Origin: Apiosordaria backusii
Taxonomy: Eukaryota; Ascomycota; Sordariomycetes; Sordariales; Lasiosphaeriaceae
Length of the DNA: 64,000 nt
Assembly: GCA_030549205.1 (NCBI GenBank)
Contig: JAUKTV010000005.1
Coordinates: 2,728,001 to 2,792,000 of the forward strand
Direction of reading: 5' to 3'
Positions 23,073 through 34,172 of the stretch are shown piece by piece (the first letter of the stretch is position 1; each line of letters starts with the position of its first letter). The position numbers and the translations under genes are program-made. The notes beneath the pieces were generated by a model. That model was not told where the DNA came from. It ran no database searches and saw nothing but the letters and a program-made list of their open reading frames with translations.

Positions 23073-24690
23073 TCATCTCGCGTGGGGCGCGTTCCCTGAC
23101 GCCTCTGTGTACAAGTGTGGCTCGTTCCCTGACGCCCCCGTGTACGACGTATCCTCATCTCTAGCATCAACTCCCTGCCCCTTTCTCGGCGCAACAGGAG
23201 CGACACTGCTCATGCCGCTTCCCCGTCCGTACGGCTCGACAGGCGCGCCCAGCGCCTCCTCCTCATCGCCCGAGCGGTAGGTGCCGCGCGTGCGGTTCGT
23301 CGCATAGCTGTAGCTCCCCACGCCGGCCCAGAAGGCCTTGTCGTGGCTGCGAGGACCCCACGCCCAGCCGGCACCGCGCGAGATGGGGAGGTGATAATAG
23401 CGGAAGGCAAAGATGGCGCCGACAAGGCCGATCAGGTAGCCAAAGATGATGTCGAATGCGTGATGCCTAAAGTCCCACCAGCGGGAACCCGCGATATAGA
23501 CTGACGCGAAGAAAGGGATGATGGCAACCAGGAGGAGGTAAAGAGGAGGAGCCGCGGCCTGGCGGCGAACCGCTGCTATTTTTCGGTTCGTTGGCGTCAC
23601 GCCTTTGGACAAGAGGGCAGGGTCTTCGATGGAATTGGTGAGACCGGAGGGGCTGCGGTTGGAAAGCTCATACGAATCCGGTCCGCTGATCTTAACGCTG
23701 GGAATGCGAGTCCTGGAGGGGAAGGCGGCGGCAGTGGATTCGTGGTCGGCGGATGTCCCAGAAGTGGAGAAGAACGGGATCGTTATCGCGAACTTGCTCG
23801 CAATGAAAAGGGACAAGTAAACAAGGCCTGGGTATTTGTTAGTCCGGGGTCGCGTTTGAGTTAGCCACTTGGTGTGATGTTTACATACCTGCTGATGCTG
23901 AACTAGAATGACCGCTGGGATAGCTTCTAAAGCCATCATCCAACACAGCCTTGTCGGCATTCGTGCAAATATTGGGGCTCACAAGGGTCCCGGGGCCAAG
24001 TCTATGACCTGGAGTTAAGCTGTTGTTCAATCTGAGTAGACCACCAACGATGTATTGGTCAAGGTTCTCCCAATCGGGTTGACACCGGTCAAGGAGATCT
24101 GGGCGCGGCTTTCCAAACAAGTTCTTCATGCCATTGGTGATAATCCAAGCCGCCATGACGGACAGAGCTAAGCCTAGCCAGCCCTGATGCAGCTCCCAGA
24201 GCTTGCGCTGCCATATTAACGACTTTGGCGTTCCTCGAGGGACGGTCGAGCCGGGTACGAAAACAAGGCAGATGATCGCAATGATGACAACCGGGCACAT
24301 AACACTGATGACAACCGCAAGCCATACTGGCACTGTTTCTTTTTCGGCATAAGGAAATCTGGAGACGAGAAAAGCAAGAGGTCGTCAGTATCAATTAGGT
24401 CAACTTCAATTGTAAAAGAGGACCAAGACATACGAGATGTTGCGGTCGTCAAGCGAGAATGGTCGCTTGTTAGGTGTAATGTGTCCCAAGATGTATCCAA
24501 CAGCACCGACGGCGATGAGAATGATCCAGTCAATGGCGTAGGATAGTGCGACAACCCACGATAGCTTGCCCTTCCTCGGCACGTTACCGCCGGCGAGATC
24601 CATAGTATCGAATGTGTCGCGAGTTGGAAATGTCGGAGCGGGTGAGATGGAGCGGGCGTTTATCAGAGGGCGTATAGAATCGTCGGGCAT
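23073..24690 (-). CDS. PAP2-family lipid phosphate phosphatase (DPP1/LPP-like)
   Basis: Exons 24690-24434, 24358-23889 and 23827-23073 give 493 residues. The three PAP2 signature motifs are present in order: KNLFGKPRP (KX6RP), SYPSGHSSSASAG (PSGH) and SRWWDFRHHAFD (SRX5HX3D). They include the catalytic His residues. Hydrophobic segments fit the usual six-helix membrane topology (LSYAIDWIILIAVGAVGYIL, VWLAVVISVMCPVVIIAIIC, LYLLLVAIIPFFASVYIAG). The enzyme should dephosphorylate phosphatidate or diacylglycerol pyrophosphate in endomembranes or vacuole. A roughly 90-residue insert separates motifs 2 and 3, and the C-terminal 90 residues are hydrophilic. A second possible start is the Met 29 codons downstream (24603); the hydrophobic core lies after both. 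Confidence 0.92.
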
Positions 24691-26161
24691 CGGGAAGCCC
24701 CTGGCTAATCCCCAGAAAAGACGAAGAGGGAGGGACAAGAATAAACCGGGGCGGGCGCGGGAAGTCGAAGTGCGGTGTGGTGGTGAGTGCGGCGACAGCA
24801 CAATGGGAGCCAGGGGGGCGGACAGCAGCCACACTATCGGACGCCGCAATCGGGTTGAAAGGTAATGGATTCGTAGGTAGGTACGGGAACGGAGGTAAAT
24901 CAATGATGAGATGTCGGACTGCAGATGCGGCGACGGGAAAAGAAGGATAGATAATAACAGGGGATCGACCACCAGTGTCTAAGGAGGAAAATAAGACGTC
25001 GTGGCCCAAGATGGCAGCATCCAACCAATCCTTCTCGGGATGCTCAGTCAGAGTTGCGATGCGCTTTCCCAGACCCATCCGAGTTGAAGATGCCAACGGG
25101 AGTATCCTTTTTCTGCAATAGGAATTATTATTAACCGCTCTGGAGTCTGAACCCTGATGAGTTGGTCCGGCCTCCTTCACAGAAGCAGCACAGATTTGCA
25201 GAGAGAGTGCGAGGCCAAGCGGCTGTGTTGGTGGTTTGCCGCTGTGTTTATAAAGTGGTAAGGGGCTCAGCCACAATGAGGGATCAACAGCGCTGGCATC
25301 CGAGTGGTTGGCGCGGTTGGCCAAGACCTGATCGACACGACAGGGTTGCGCAAATCACCGTCTCAGAGCACCAGGAATGAAACACAAGACAAGAGTCAAA
25401 AAGCGTGGCAGACTCCAGACCCTAGAGATCTCTTGAAGATATGGGGACCAATTCTCAATATATACACCATCATCTGCCTTCCTTTGGACCTTTGGAGGTT
25501 TGCGCAATGGTTTCCCCAGAGTTTTTCAGCTGAGATGAATCGACATGCTAGCTGAACGTCACGTCGTCATCCCAATTGGACCCTTGTCTGCAAGTTGGGG
25601 CGGGGTTCTGGCACACATGGTGCAAGGGCCAGCCACATTACGTCTCACCTGTGATCTGAGGTCTATTTACCGTTTACGAGGCCACCACGACATTACATTC
25701 CATATTTCACTCTCAGCCTCAAGTGTATATATAGGCTATACCCCACGAGGCAGACAGTCTATACAGGGCATAGTCCGATCGATAGCTAGGTATCTTCAAA
25801 CCTACGCCTTCTCGCATACATCACTCGACCCCACTATCCATATCAAAAGCCCATTTTGGGAAGTCTCTCACGAGGCCAGGCATTGCCCGCATTCGTTCAA
25901 CGAGGGCAAGTGGTCAAGTAATGCTGTTACTCCTCTCTATTGAGGTTTCGTGTTTGTGTCTGGTCTGGGCCACTGAGCTAAGGCCGGTAGTTGAGATCAA
26001 CCAATCGCCTGGGCCACTCAGGCCGCCATCTTGGGTGCGATCTGGTAGGTGACGTCGGACAACGTGGTAGGGCATCGCACACACACTTCCTCCCAGTCGC
26101 TCATGAAGAATTCATGTTGCTGATCTACGTAATGTACAAGAGCCGCCCCGTGGCAATGGTA
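24691..26161. other. Intergenic region, no supported gene
   Basis: About 1.5 kb between the start of the PAP2 gene and the 3' end of the mitochondrial L2 gene. Long open frames on either strand (for example plus 25545-25943, minus 24584-25324) have no domain and non-coding-like composition. I treat this as the PAP2 upstream region. Confidence 0.45.
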
Positions 26162-27350
26162 TTAAGCCGTCTTCTTGTCTCTCCGCTTGCCCATGTTCCG
26201 GACACGGGGGGTGACCACCCATTTGTTGATGTTGCTCTTCCGGCGTGTCTTGAAACCACCCTTGGATGGGGTGCCCCAGGGACTGGTTGGGATTCTGTTA
26301 CCCTTCGACTTACCACGACCACCACCGTGGGGATGTTCAACTGACCTAGGTGTTAGTGATCAAGCCGAGTAAAGGGTTGAAGATGTGCTGCTTACATGCG
26401 TTCATGGCCAAACCACGAACTGTCGGCCTGATATTCAACCAGCGCTTTCTTCCAGCCTTGCCCAGTTGTCTATAATGGTGCATCACATTGCTGGCAACGC
26501 CAATGGTTGCGCAAGCATCCTTGCTGACCCTGCGAATTTCACCGCTCTGTAAACGAACAACAACGAATCTTCCCGTCACAACCTTGCTGCCGTCCTCGCG
26601 AGTCTCTTCTTCCTTTGAGATGACCGTGGCATAAGTTCCTGCGCTGCGGCAGAACACAGCACCACCCTTGGCTTGGGAGCCGACGTTGAAGACATTTGTT
26701 CCGACTGGAATCATGTGCATCGGCAAGCAGTTCCCCCTCCATGCTGTTTTTGAGGCCAAGACACCTGGATCAATTACACCACCCATACTATCGAGCAGGT
26801 CCTTCGGAATGCCCTCCCGGTAACTGTGGACCACATCTCCGGCTCTCATGCCTTCGGCTGCCACAATGTAGGTCTTCTTGCCCGTCGCCTTCCTCGTCAA
26901 CAAGGCAATGTGCGCACTCCGACCAGGGTCATATTCTATGCGCTCAACAAGGTGTGGCCCAGGTTCCCATCTCTCAAAATCAACGGTACGAATCCTCCGC
27001 TTGTGACCGCCTCCGCGATGTCTGACAGTGATAACACCCTGGTTATTTCTACCACCCTTGCCGTGACCCTTTTTGGGGAAGGTAAGAGGCAGATATGGCC
27101 TCCCCTTCCAGAGGTGGTCGTTGATAGGACGTTTAAGATGACGCAGGCCGGGAGTCCGGGGCTTGTATGTTCGCATCTTTACCGGCTCGTAATCGGCCTG
27201 TGAGCCGGCACCGGAGAGGGCAGTCGAGGCATCGCTGTTGGGGCTGTGCTGTACTTTGGTCGCATAGCCTCGAAGGGCAGCAAGTCGAAGGGTGCTTTGG
27301 CATAGGGAGGATACACCAGCGGCCAGAGGCCGAAAATGTGGTCGCAACAT
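26162..27350 (-). CDS. RML2: Mitochondrial large-subunit ribosomal protein uL2m
   Basis: Exons 27350-26396 and 26340-26162 give 377 residues. The N-terminus MLRPHFRPLAAGVSSLCQ is an Arg-rich, acid-free amphipathic presequence for mitochondrial import. The L2 fold is clear: GRNNQGVITVRHRGGGHKRR, a beta-barrel with GSQAKGGAVFCRSAGTYAT, and the C-terminal RPTVRGLAMNAFEHPHGGG split by the intron, then PWGTPSKGGFKTRR. The conserved HPHGGG loop contacts the peptidyl-transferase centre in ribosomes. The second exon is only 59 codons and is essential to restore this loop. The gene is divergent from cyclin B. Confidence 0.96.
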
Positions 27351-28453
27351 TATGGCGTGGTGTGTCCTGGAAAGGGCTTCTCGGGGAAGCGAGGGCAGGT
27401 CGAAGCCGGAGTCAATGCCGGGACATTGAAGATACTCCGGATGGGCCTTTGAAGGACTGGAAGCAGCCAATTGGCTGGGAACTATCGAGTGGGCTGTGCT
27501 CGTCAACTGGGCAGTTGGGAGCTTATCCGTACAGCAGCTTCAATGGTGGTCTGGAGCTCGATAAAACCTTCGATCACCACCCACGGCACTGGGCGTCCAC
27601 AATTTTGCGCTTCCACTCAAAGCTTGGCGAGGAAACGTGGCTTGCTAGGTGTGGCTAGTGGTATCGAATGTTGAGCCACATTCGAGACCCCCACCTCCGG
27701 GCTGCAGCGGCCTCACACCACAGAAAATGCCTGAAAAATTCAACATGGTTGCTTGGGAAACCGGGCACACGTTCCTGGATTCGCGTGTCTGCTTGCTCCT
27801 TCCCTTGTCCCGCGTTCGAGCGCACAGGCCACATCTCCGCTGACGCGCTACCTCGCAGTGCCCACACGCTTTCCCACATCATCCATACCTCTCCACAAAC
27901 AGCACCGATTAAAAAAGCAGGCAACTCTTTTGCATGTCAACTTCTTCCCCTCAATCACCAAGACCTCCACCCACAACCCAGCAACACTTCCACCATTGGC
28001 ACTGCCATCGCCCGTGGCAGGCTGTCTGTCGTCGTGATCAATTCGACCGCCTCCTTTTTGACCCAGAGACGCGTCGCCAATCCGTGACCTCGACTCTCAA
28101 CTCCGACAGCAAATCACCGACTGGGACCCCGTCACCACGACTCCCGATTTTCCTAGGCATATCCACCTTCAGACACGCCGTTTGCCGTGTTGTTCATTAT
28201 CCCCAGCATCTTTGGTAAGCCTTCGCCCTTCCCTTTGTTTACACCCGGTCCTGCATACGCTGGCTATCGCCCGTTTCCATTTGTCGCGTCATTTAAGAAA
28301 CCACTGTACGCCACTCCACTTCCTGGCACAGTACATGACCTCTTTCTCACTTCATCTCTTGTTTGTACCGACGCGTTGGGACCAGCCGACTGACTCCTTT
28401 GCTTCCAGCCTACCCAACATTCGATTGTGATATCTCGGATCATATCAGTCAAG
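27351..28453. promoter_or_regulatory. Bidirectional upstream region of uL2m and cyclin B
   Basis: About 1.1 kb between divergent start codons. The cyclin-proximal half (about 27830-28440) is C/T- and CA-rich, like a long fungal 5' leader. Short open frames here have no domain. I cannot place individual factor sites. Confidence 0.45.
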
Positions 28454-30112
28454 ATGGTTGTGAGTACCGCCCATACTGTCCCTCCCGTCTCGTTGCCGTC
28501 TTTGGTGTAGTCTAACGTCATTATCAGAGGACGAGAAACCTTCGTTCGGTGGCGAACGAAAACGACGAGAACAGCACTGACACGACGCGTCTCACCCGTG
28601 CCAAGGCCGCTACCTTGAAGGTGGACGAGCTGTCGATGGCCAGCAAGGGATTGCAGTCAAAAAAGACCACTGTCGCCGCCAACCCCACGCGGAAGCGCAA
28701 TGCTTTGGGTGATGTCACTAATGCGACGAAGGGCGAGGTTGCCGAGGCCAAGAAGCCGGTAAAGGCCGCTCTCGCTCCCAAGGCGACCGCTGGCGTTCAG
28801 AAGAAGACCACTACTACGACAACTCGGTCGGCTGTGCCTCTAAAGGAGAAGGCTAGCAACGCGAAGGTGACCTCCAGAGCTGGTGCCGGCGCCATTGGTC
28901 CCTTAAAGCGAAAGGTCACGTCTGCTGCAACCAACGCCGTGGTGAAGGAGCGTGTGTCAGAGGAGAGCGAGCCGGCCCCCAAGAAGGTTCACACGCTCGA
29001 GGCTGAGAAGAAGACCAAGATCGAGGAGTCCCTCCGCGTTAAGCCGTCCAACATTGAGGAGGACCTTCGCCGTAAGGAGGCTGCCCCTGCGCCCGTTGCT
29101 GCCGAGCCTGCCGAGCATGTCTTTCCAGAGGGCGTTGAGGATCTGGACCGCGAGGACTACGACGATCCGCTCATGGTCGCCGAGTATGCTAATGACATCT
29201 TCGAGTACCTGCGCGACCTGGAATGCAACTCTGTCCCCAACCCCCATTACATGGACCACCAGGACGATCTCGAGTGGAAGACACGCGGCATATTGATTGA
29301 CTGGCTTGTTGAGGTTCACACTCGTTTCCACCTCCTTCCCGAGACTCTCTTCCTCGCCGTCAACATCATCGACCGCTTTCTGTCTGAGAAGGTCGTACAG
29401 CTCGACCGTCTCCAGCTCGTTGGCATTACCGCCATGTTCATTGCTTCCAAGTACGAGGAAGTCCTCTCACCCCACATTGCCAACTTCCGTCACGTCGCCG
29501 ACGATGGGTTCAGCGAGGCCGAAATTTTGAGTGCCGAGCGATTCGTTCTTCAGACCCTCAACTACGACCTCAGCTACCCCAACCCAATGAACTTCCTCCG
29601 CCGCATCTCAAAGGCCGACAACTACGACATCCACTCTCGCACCCTTGGCAAGTATCTTATGGAGATCAGCTTGCTGGACCACCGGTTCATGGCCTATCGC
29701 CCTAGTCACATTGCCGCCGCTGCTATGTACTGCGCCCGCATGTGCCTGAACCGTGGAGAATGGGTAAGCTTTCACACTGGCTCTCCCACGATGGATGTGT
29801 GCTAACTCACTGTGCTGCAGGATGATACCCTGGCCTACTATGCCGGCTACACTGAGGCGGAGATCGAGCCTGTGTACCGCTTGATGGTTGATTACTTGGC
29901 CCGCCCTGTCTGCCATGAGGCGTTCTTCAAGAAGTACGCCAGCAAGAAGTTCCTCAAGGGTGAGTCTCCCAACTTGTTCTTTATTGTTCAAGCATGTGCT
30001 GACCTTATGCGTAGCATCCATCGTGACTCGTGCTTGGGGTAAGAAGCAGGCCGGGCTGCTGGGCATCCAGAATCTCGGGCTGACTGTCGACCAAATCTCG
30101 GACGACGCCTAA
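28454..30112 (+). CDS. G2/mitotic-specific B-type cyclin
   Basis: Exons 28454-28459, 28528-29763, 29821-29959 and 30015-30112 give 492 residues. The first exon is only six bases (ATGGTT), yet it joins in phase to RTRNLRSVANENDEN, which resembles the start of other fungal B cyclins. A canonical destruction box lies at residues 59-67 (RNALGDVTN), so APC/C-dependent degradation is expected. A basic Ala/Lys-rich region follows. The cyclin box begins near residue 220 (ANDIFEYLRDLE, WKTRGILIDWLVEVHTRFHL, LVGITAMFIASKYEE), and the C-terminal cyclin fold holds FLRRISKADNYDIHSRTLGK. It should bind and activate Cdk1 at G2/M, as Aspergillus nimE does. Confidence 0.95.
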
Positions 30113-31549
30113 CTCTTTGCCGCTCCGAACCTCTCGATATCCAGTCTTGTACAGTCTCAGGATACCACGATGTGGTTGGATTCGGCGCCTTGACGACACC
30201 TCATGATTAGCTATAGATCATGGTCTCATGTTTGGCATCTGGATTTTTTGGGTCCCCGGTCACGACAGGCCTGGTGTTTTCGCTATCGTCACATTCATCA
30301 TCACGGATATCCACTGAGGGTTAATTGGCGGGTGGCGTCTTTCAGTATCACAGCCGGGCGTCCTCTTTTTTTCATACGGCATGGGCAGGGTTTTTGTTCA
30401 TTGTTCTTATATTTTCACAAAGTCGATTTTTATCGCGGCGGCGCCCGGTGTCTCAGGGCAGAGGGTATGGTGTTTCGGGACTGGTTTGTTTTATTACCTA
30501 GTTTGCTCATTGTCATGATCTCTGTACCATGGCCTTGTTCTTTTCCCCTCGGCTTTGCTATTGCTGGAATCTCGGTGTCTTCCTGTTCGGGAGGAGCAAG
30601 AACACCGACAAGAACCCGAGATTACGATGGGTTTCACTCTCTCGCTCTGGTTGCTTCTATTGTTGCATCATAATGAGCGGTTTCGGGCAAGATCTGGGAA
30701 AGCATCAGGACTAGGGCGAGGAAGGGGGCAAACATTTTTGGGAGAAGGAAAGAAAGGGACCACAATTATCACACTGGCACAGGAAAGAAAGGAAAGGAGG
30801 TGGGAAGGGGCCGCAAGGAGGGGGGTGGAAGAAAAAATTGTGTACATATAGTATTTTGTCTGTCTGTCGGTTTACTTGTAGGCGATGATGGGGTTTTGGA
30901 AGGTGGCATCGGGAATGAAAGCATTGCATTGTACATTGTTGGGTGTTGATGATGTGTTTTTATGTTATTTTTTGCTGCTGTGGTTGTTATTGTAGTTGTA
31001 TAAAGTGTAGTTGGTAGCGTTGTGGAAGGGGGAAGTCAAGTGTAACTGTACAAGATACCAGATGGTTTGTTCATAGGAAGAGAGTGGTTAATCCTGAGGA
31101 TATACTCGAAGTGTCTATGAGTGGTAGCATATTGGTGTAGCATTCGGTATCAAATTACATTCAACTCCAAGCATTGTTCAATAGCAATGATGAGGGCTCC
31201 TGACATCCTGACTGATGGATTGTTCCTTTGTGGGACTCACGCCGTGTTGATTATTACCCAGTGTCCGTGACTGCATACTTTGGTGGTATGCTTGCTTCTG
31301 TGAGCTGTGCTGGTCATCCTCGACACACTCACACCTCTGCCTCTGTGTCAATACCTTCCACGAGCAGCAATCAAAATGAATTGTCAGTTTGCATAACGTT
31401 CCCGCCGAAGTCAAAAAGAATAGCAGCATATTCCCCGTCACAATGATTTTAGCTAATGTATTATTATTATTACGTCAGTTGTCGCTGATGAACAACTAGA
31501 CCAGCAGCAGCAGTTTGTAATGGCATGCGGGATCCCAAACATCAAGATT
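30113..31549. other. Intergenic region downstream of cyclin B
   Basis: About 1.4 kb. It starts with the probable cyclin 3' UTR. A purine-rich run lies around 30780-30836, followed by a stretch poor in C and rich in T/G at about 30937-31025. A plus-strand open frame at 30203-30673 has no domain and I read it as chance. No gene is supported. Confidence 0.45.
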
Positions 31550-32236
31550 CTATCCAAAATCACCCAACAAACTCGCAAAACAGGTATACACAAAAACAAT
31601 TAAAAGCAAAAGCAAGTGAATTCTTAGAATATCAACAATGGGTATCAAATGTACTTTTCCGTGCCCAACCCAACTCCCGTAACCAGATGCCCGAGTAAAA
31701 AACTCCCCGAAATCCGTCCCAAAAATGATGTGTGATAAACGCCGGAGAAGAAAGAAGTTAAAGCGTGAGGAAAGCTGGCATGGAGAGGATAAAAATCGAC
31801 TCTTTCGACTCTTTTCCTGGGAAAGAGAACCACCAATGTAGCCGTGTTGACTCGCCTTCAACTCTACGACCTCCTTCGTCAGCCCATTATCCCATTCTCC
31901 ACGCTTTCTCGCACCCATGACGATCTCGCGTCTCGTCTCGTGTAGCTCCTCCAGTCCTTCCAAGAGATCCGAGGTTTTCTTCCTGGCTGCCCTCCTCCAT
32001 GCGAAAGACTTCAATCTGCTCCGTGTGTCCTTCTCCCCGCCAAACCGCAATCTGGTCTTGACATCATGGAATTTTCCTAGACCACAGTTCGAGATCGCGC
32101 AGGTTGATGGACCACATTCAGGTGCCGGAGTATTGACATCATGTCTGACGACATCGAGAATCAGATGCGATTGCTGAACAGGGAGATGAGGCAAGAGAGC
32201 TGTGTTGATCGGATATATCTCTCCTCCATGGCGCAT
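31550..32236 (-). CDS. Hypothetical protein with a C-terminal hydrophobic segment
   Basis: Unrecognised. A single open frame from the ATG at 32236 gives 228 residues. Its middle (about residues 65-135) has coding-like third-base GC bias and looks like a charged helix: SRLKSFAWRRAARKKTSDLL, EGLEELHETRREIVMGARK and WDNGLTKEVVELKAS. A four-Cys patch (PECGPSTCAISNCGLG) precedes it. The last 30 residues are strongly hydrophobic (RIHLLLLLIVFVYTCF) and could be a tail anchor, or could be translated non-coding sequence if the true exon ends earlier. The 5' end may be spliced. It might also be a downstream exon of the neighbouring minus-strand gene, but I found no good donor to join them. Confidence 0.4.
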   Translation of the reverse strand: MRHGGEIYPINTALLPHLPVQQSHLILDVVRHDVNTPAPECGPSTCAISNCGLGKFHDVKTRLRFGGEKDTRSRLKSFAWRRAARKKTSDLLEGLEELHETRREIVMGARKRGEWDNGLTKEVVELKASQHGYIGGSLSQEKSRKSRFLSSPCQLSSRFNFFLLRRLSHIIFGTDFGEFFTRASGYGSWVGHGKVHLIPIVDILRIHLLLLLIVFVYTCFASLLGDFG

Positions 32237-32491
32237 CGCTCGACAGAAAAAACACACGCTTGTTCTGTCGTCCTTTGAGCAAAAAATTGGTTATGACATG
32301 TTTTAACACTATGGTCTCGATATCCCGCATGGTGCTGTGCAGTGCTGTGCTGTGTGGTCGCACTCAAGACTTGATGCTGGGCGAAGAGTTTGATGGGTCC
32401 AAAAATGAGATGAGTGGTGCGAGGGCCTCTTGCCAAAGAATAATCTTCAAAATGACAATATACCGGGGAGCGTTGTTATTTTCCCAGTTGC

Positions 32492-34172
32492 TCAAAAGGC
32501 ATCCCCAACCCGAACACAGGTCGTCGGCTTGTAGGCAGGGGTTGAATGGTCAAAAGCGTGCTCCATGGCTTCGCGGCATGTGCGCTTGATCTGGCGAACA
32601 GTTTTGCTAGCAGCTTTCGCCTGGCTCTTGATGAGTCGCTTGAAGACGGCGCGAGTTATTTTGACGTTGAACTGGCGATCGATGTCGCCAGGGGAATAGC
32701 TGGGGATAAGAGAAAGGTCGGAAACTATGGACATGTCATCGTCCTCGTCGTTGGCGGCATCGTGATCGCGGAAGGGAAATCTCTGATGCCTCTTTTGGCG
32801 GGGTGTCCCGTTCCAAAACGGCATGTTCATCGCCTCCATCGAGTCGAGCTCTTGATTGTCGAACCCGGAAATACTTGACAGGTTGTTGGTGATCGGGGCC
32901 AGGCTATGGATGACATCCACGATCTCGTCGTCCGCTTTGACAGAGAAGTCGAATGGGCGGTGTTCGGTGGTAAAAATGGGAGAGCAGATGGCCATTTCAA
33001 CATCTTCTTCGACACGGCTGTTGTTCTCTGCGCTTTCGTCATCGTCCTCATTTCCGGGATCGAGCAGATCCGCAGGAACTGAGTAGAGGTTGCGACCTTG
33101 GGTCTCAAGAGCGATACCACTGTCCACCCGCTTCTGCAGTTGCTGCTGCTGGTTTGAAACATTCCCCAAGGTTCGGCCTATGGAGATACACTCAGAATCG
33201 TCGAATCGAATGCTGTCATTCCCCATGTCGTCATAGGTGCTGTTGGCGATAGAGTCGCGAGAAGAAGCACCGTCATTGAGCATCGTGCGGAACGCACAGG
33301 GGTTGCCACGCAGAGGTGAGGTCCTGGCCTTGAGGTCAAGATCTGAGGGGTCCTGGGCTGCGACTCCCTGACGGCCGAGGTGCAAGAAGTTGATGAAGTT
33401 GCCTGAATACATATCTGAGAGAATCCTGGCTGCGAGGAGAGCTCCGAGATCTGGTTTTTTGTTGATTTCGTTAGCAACTCGTTGAATCCTGATTGTTTGC
33501 TGGCCAAAGAGAGAGAAAATTGCAACGCGAAAGCAGAGGCAATGGAAGAAATTTGGCAGTGCAGTTTGCTGGCGATAGCAGAAAAAGAGGATGGCGGAGA
33601 AGACCAGGCACCGGGGTTTCCAACTGTCCTGGAGCAACTTGATGGGCAGAAAAGTGAGAAAATCGAGAGGGCAGAGTCGCTCCGTTTTACCATGACTGAA
33701 TGATCTTCACTTGAACAAACAACAATACCAAGTAGGCGCCTCTCCATTCACTGCTCATCGACGCTGGACCCACATTGTGAACAGGTTGCTCATGGGGGGG
33801 AGCAGTCCGTGAGGCTCTGTCAACATGGAGATCAACGAAGCTCAGACGAGAATCGAGGAACAACTAACCAGGCCCACGGTTCACACTGATGAAGCCAAAA
33901 ACACCAACAGAAAGAGAACAAAACCCCCGAACATGCAAAGGTGAGACCTGAAAGGAATTCTTACTCTTTTGTCTGGAAGATGGACCGCAAAGCGATGCTG
34001 TTGCTGGGAATTTCTGTCTCTTGGCCATGGCTGTCTGGCTTTGTCGCTTCATGACCCTTGAACCTGCCATTTTTCCTTTCGGTGTCGTTGGTGTCAACAA
34101 TGCTGTTGTTTCACAGGCGATACGGTATTGCCGGCCCTTTTGCGAAGGCGTCGTCGTCTGTGGCCCTGCCAT
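32492..34172 (-). CDS. Hypothetical acidic protein, two exons with an unusually long intron
   Basis: Unrecognised. The main exon is 33450-32492. Its acceptor has an excellent branch (GTTGCTAACG) and an ACCAG end. In phase with it, a first exon 34172-33965 starts at an ATG in good context (MAGPQTTTPSQKG) and ends at a GTAAGA donor, giving 388 residues. The intron would be 514 nt, far longer than any other here. An alternative first exon (33747-33729, MERRLL, GTATTG donor) also fits the phase and gives 325 residues. The protein has a basic N-terminus, a helix LGALLAARILSDMYSGNFIN, acidic tracts (GNEDDDESAENNSRVEEDVE, ANDEDDD) and a basic C-terminal helix (VFKRLIKSQAKAASKTVRQI). This looks like a nuclear regulatory protein, but that is only an impression. 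Confidence 0.5.

Noticed and set aside
25545..25943. Plus-strand frame of 132 codons (opens MLAERHVVIPIG)
   Set aside because: It has no recognisable domain, no coding bias and no neighbouring exons; kept only as part of the intergenic entry.
30203..30673. Plus-strand frame of 156 codons after cyclin B
   Set aside because: Composition is Phe/Ser/Arg-mixed and non-coding-like, with no splice partners; more likely 3' UTR.
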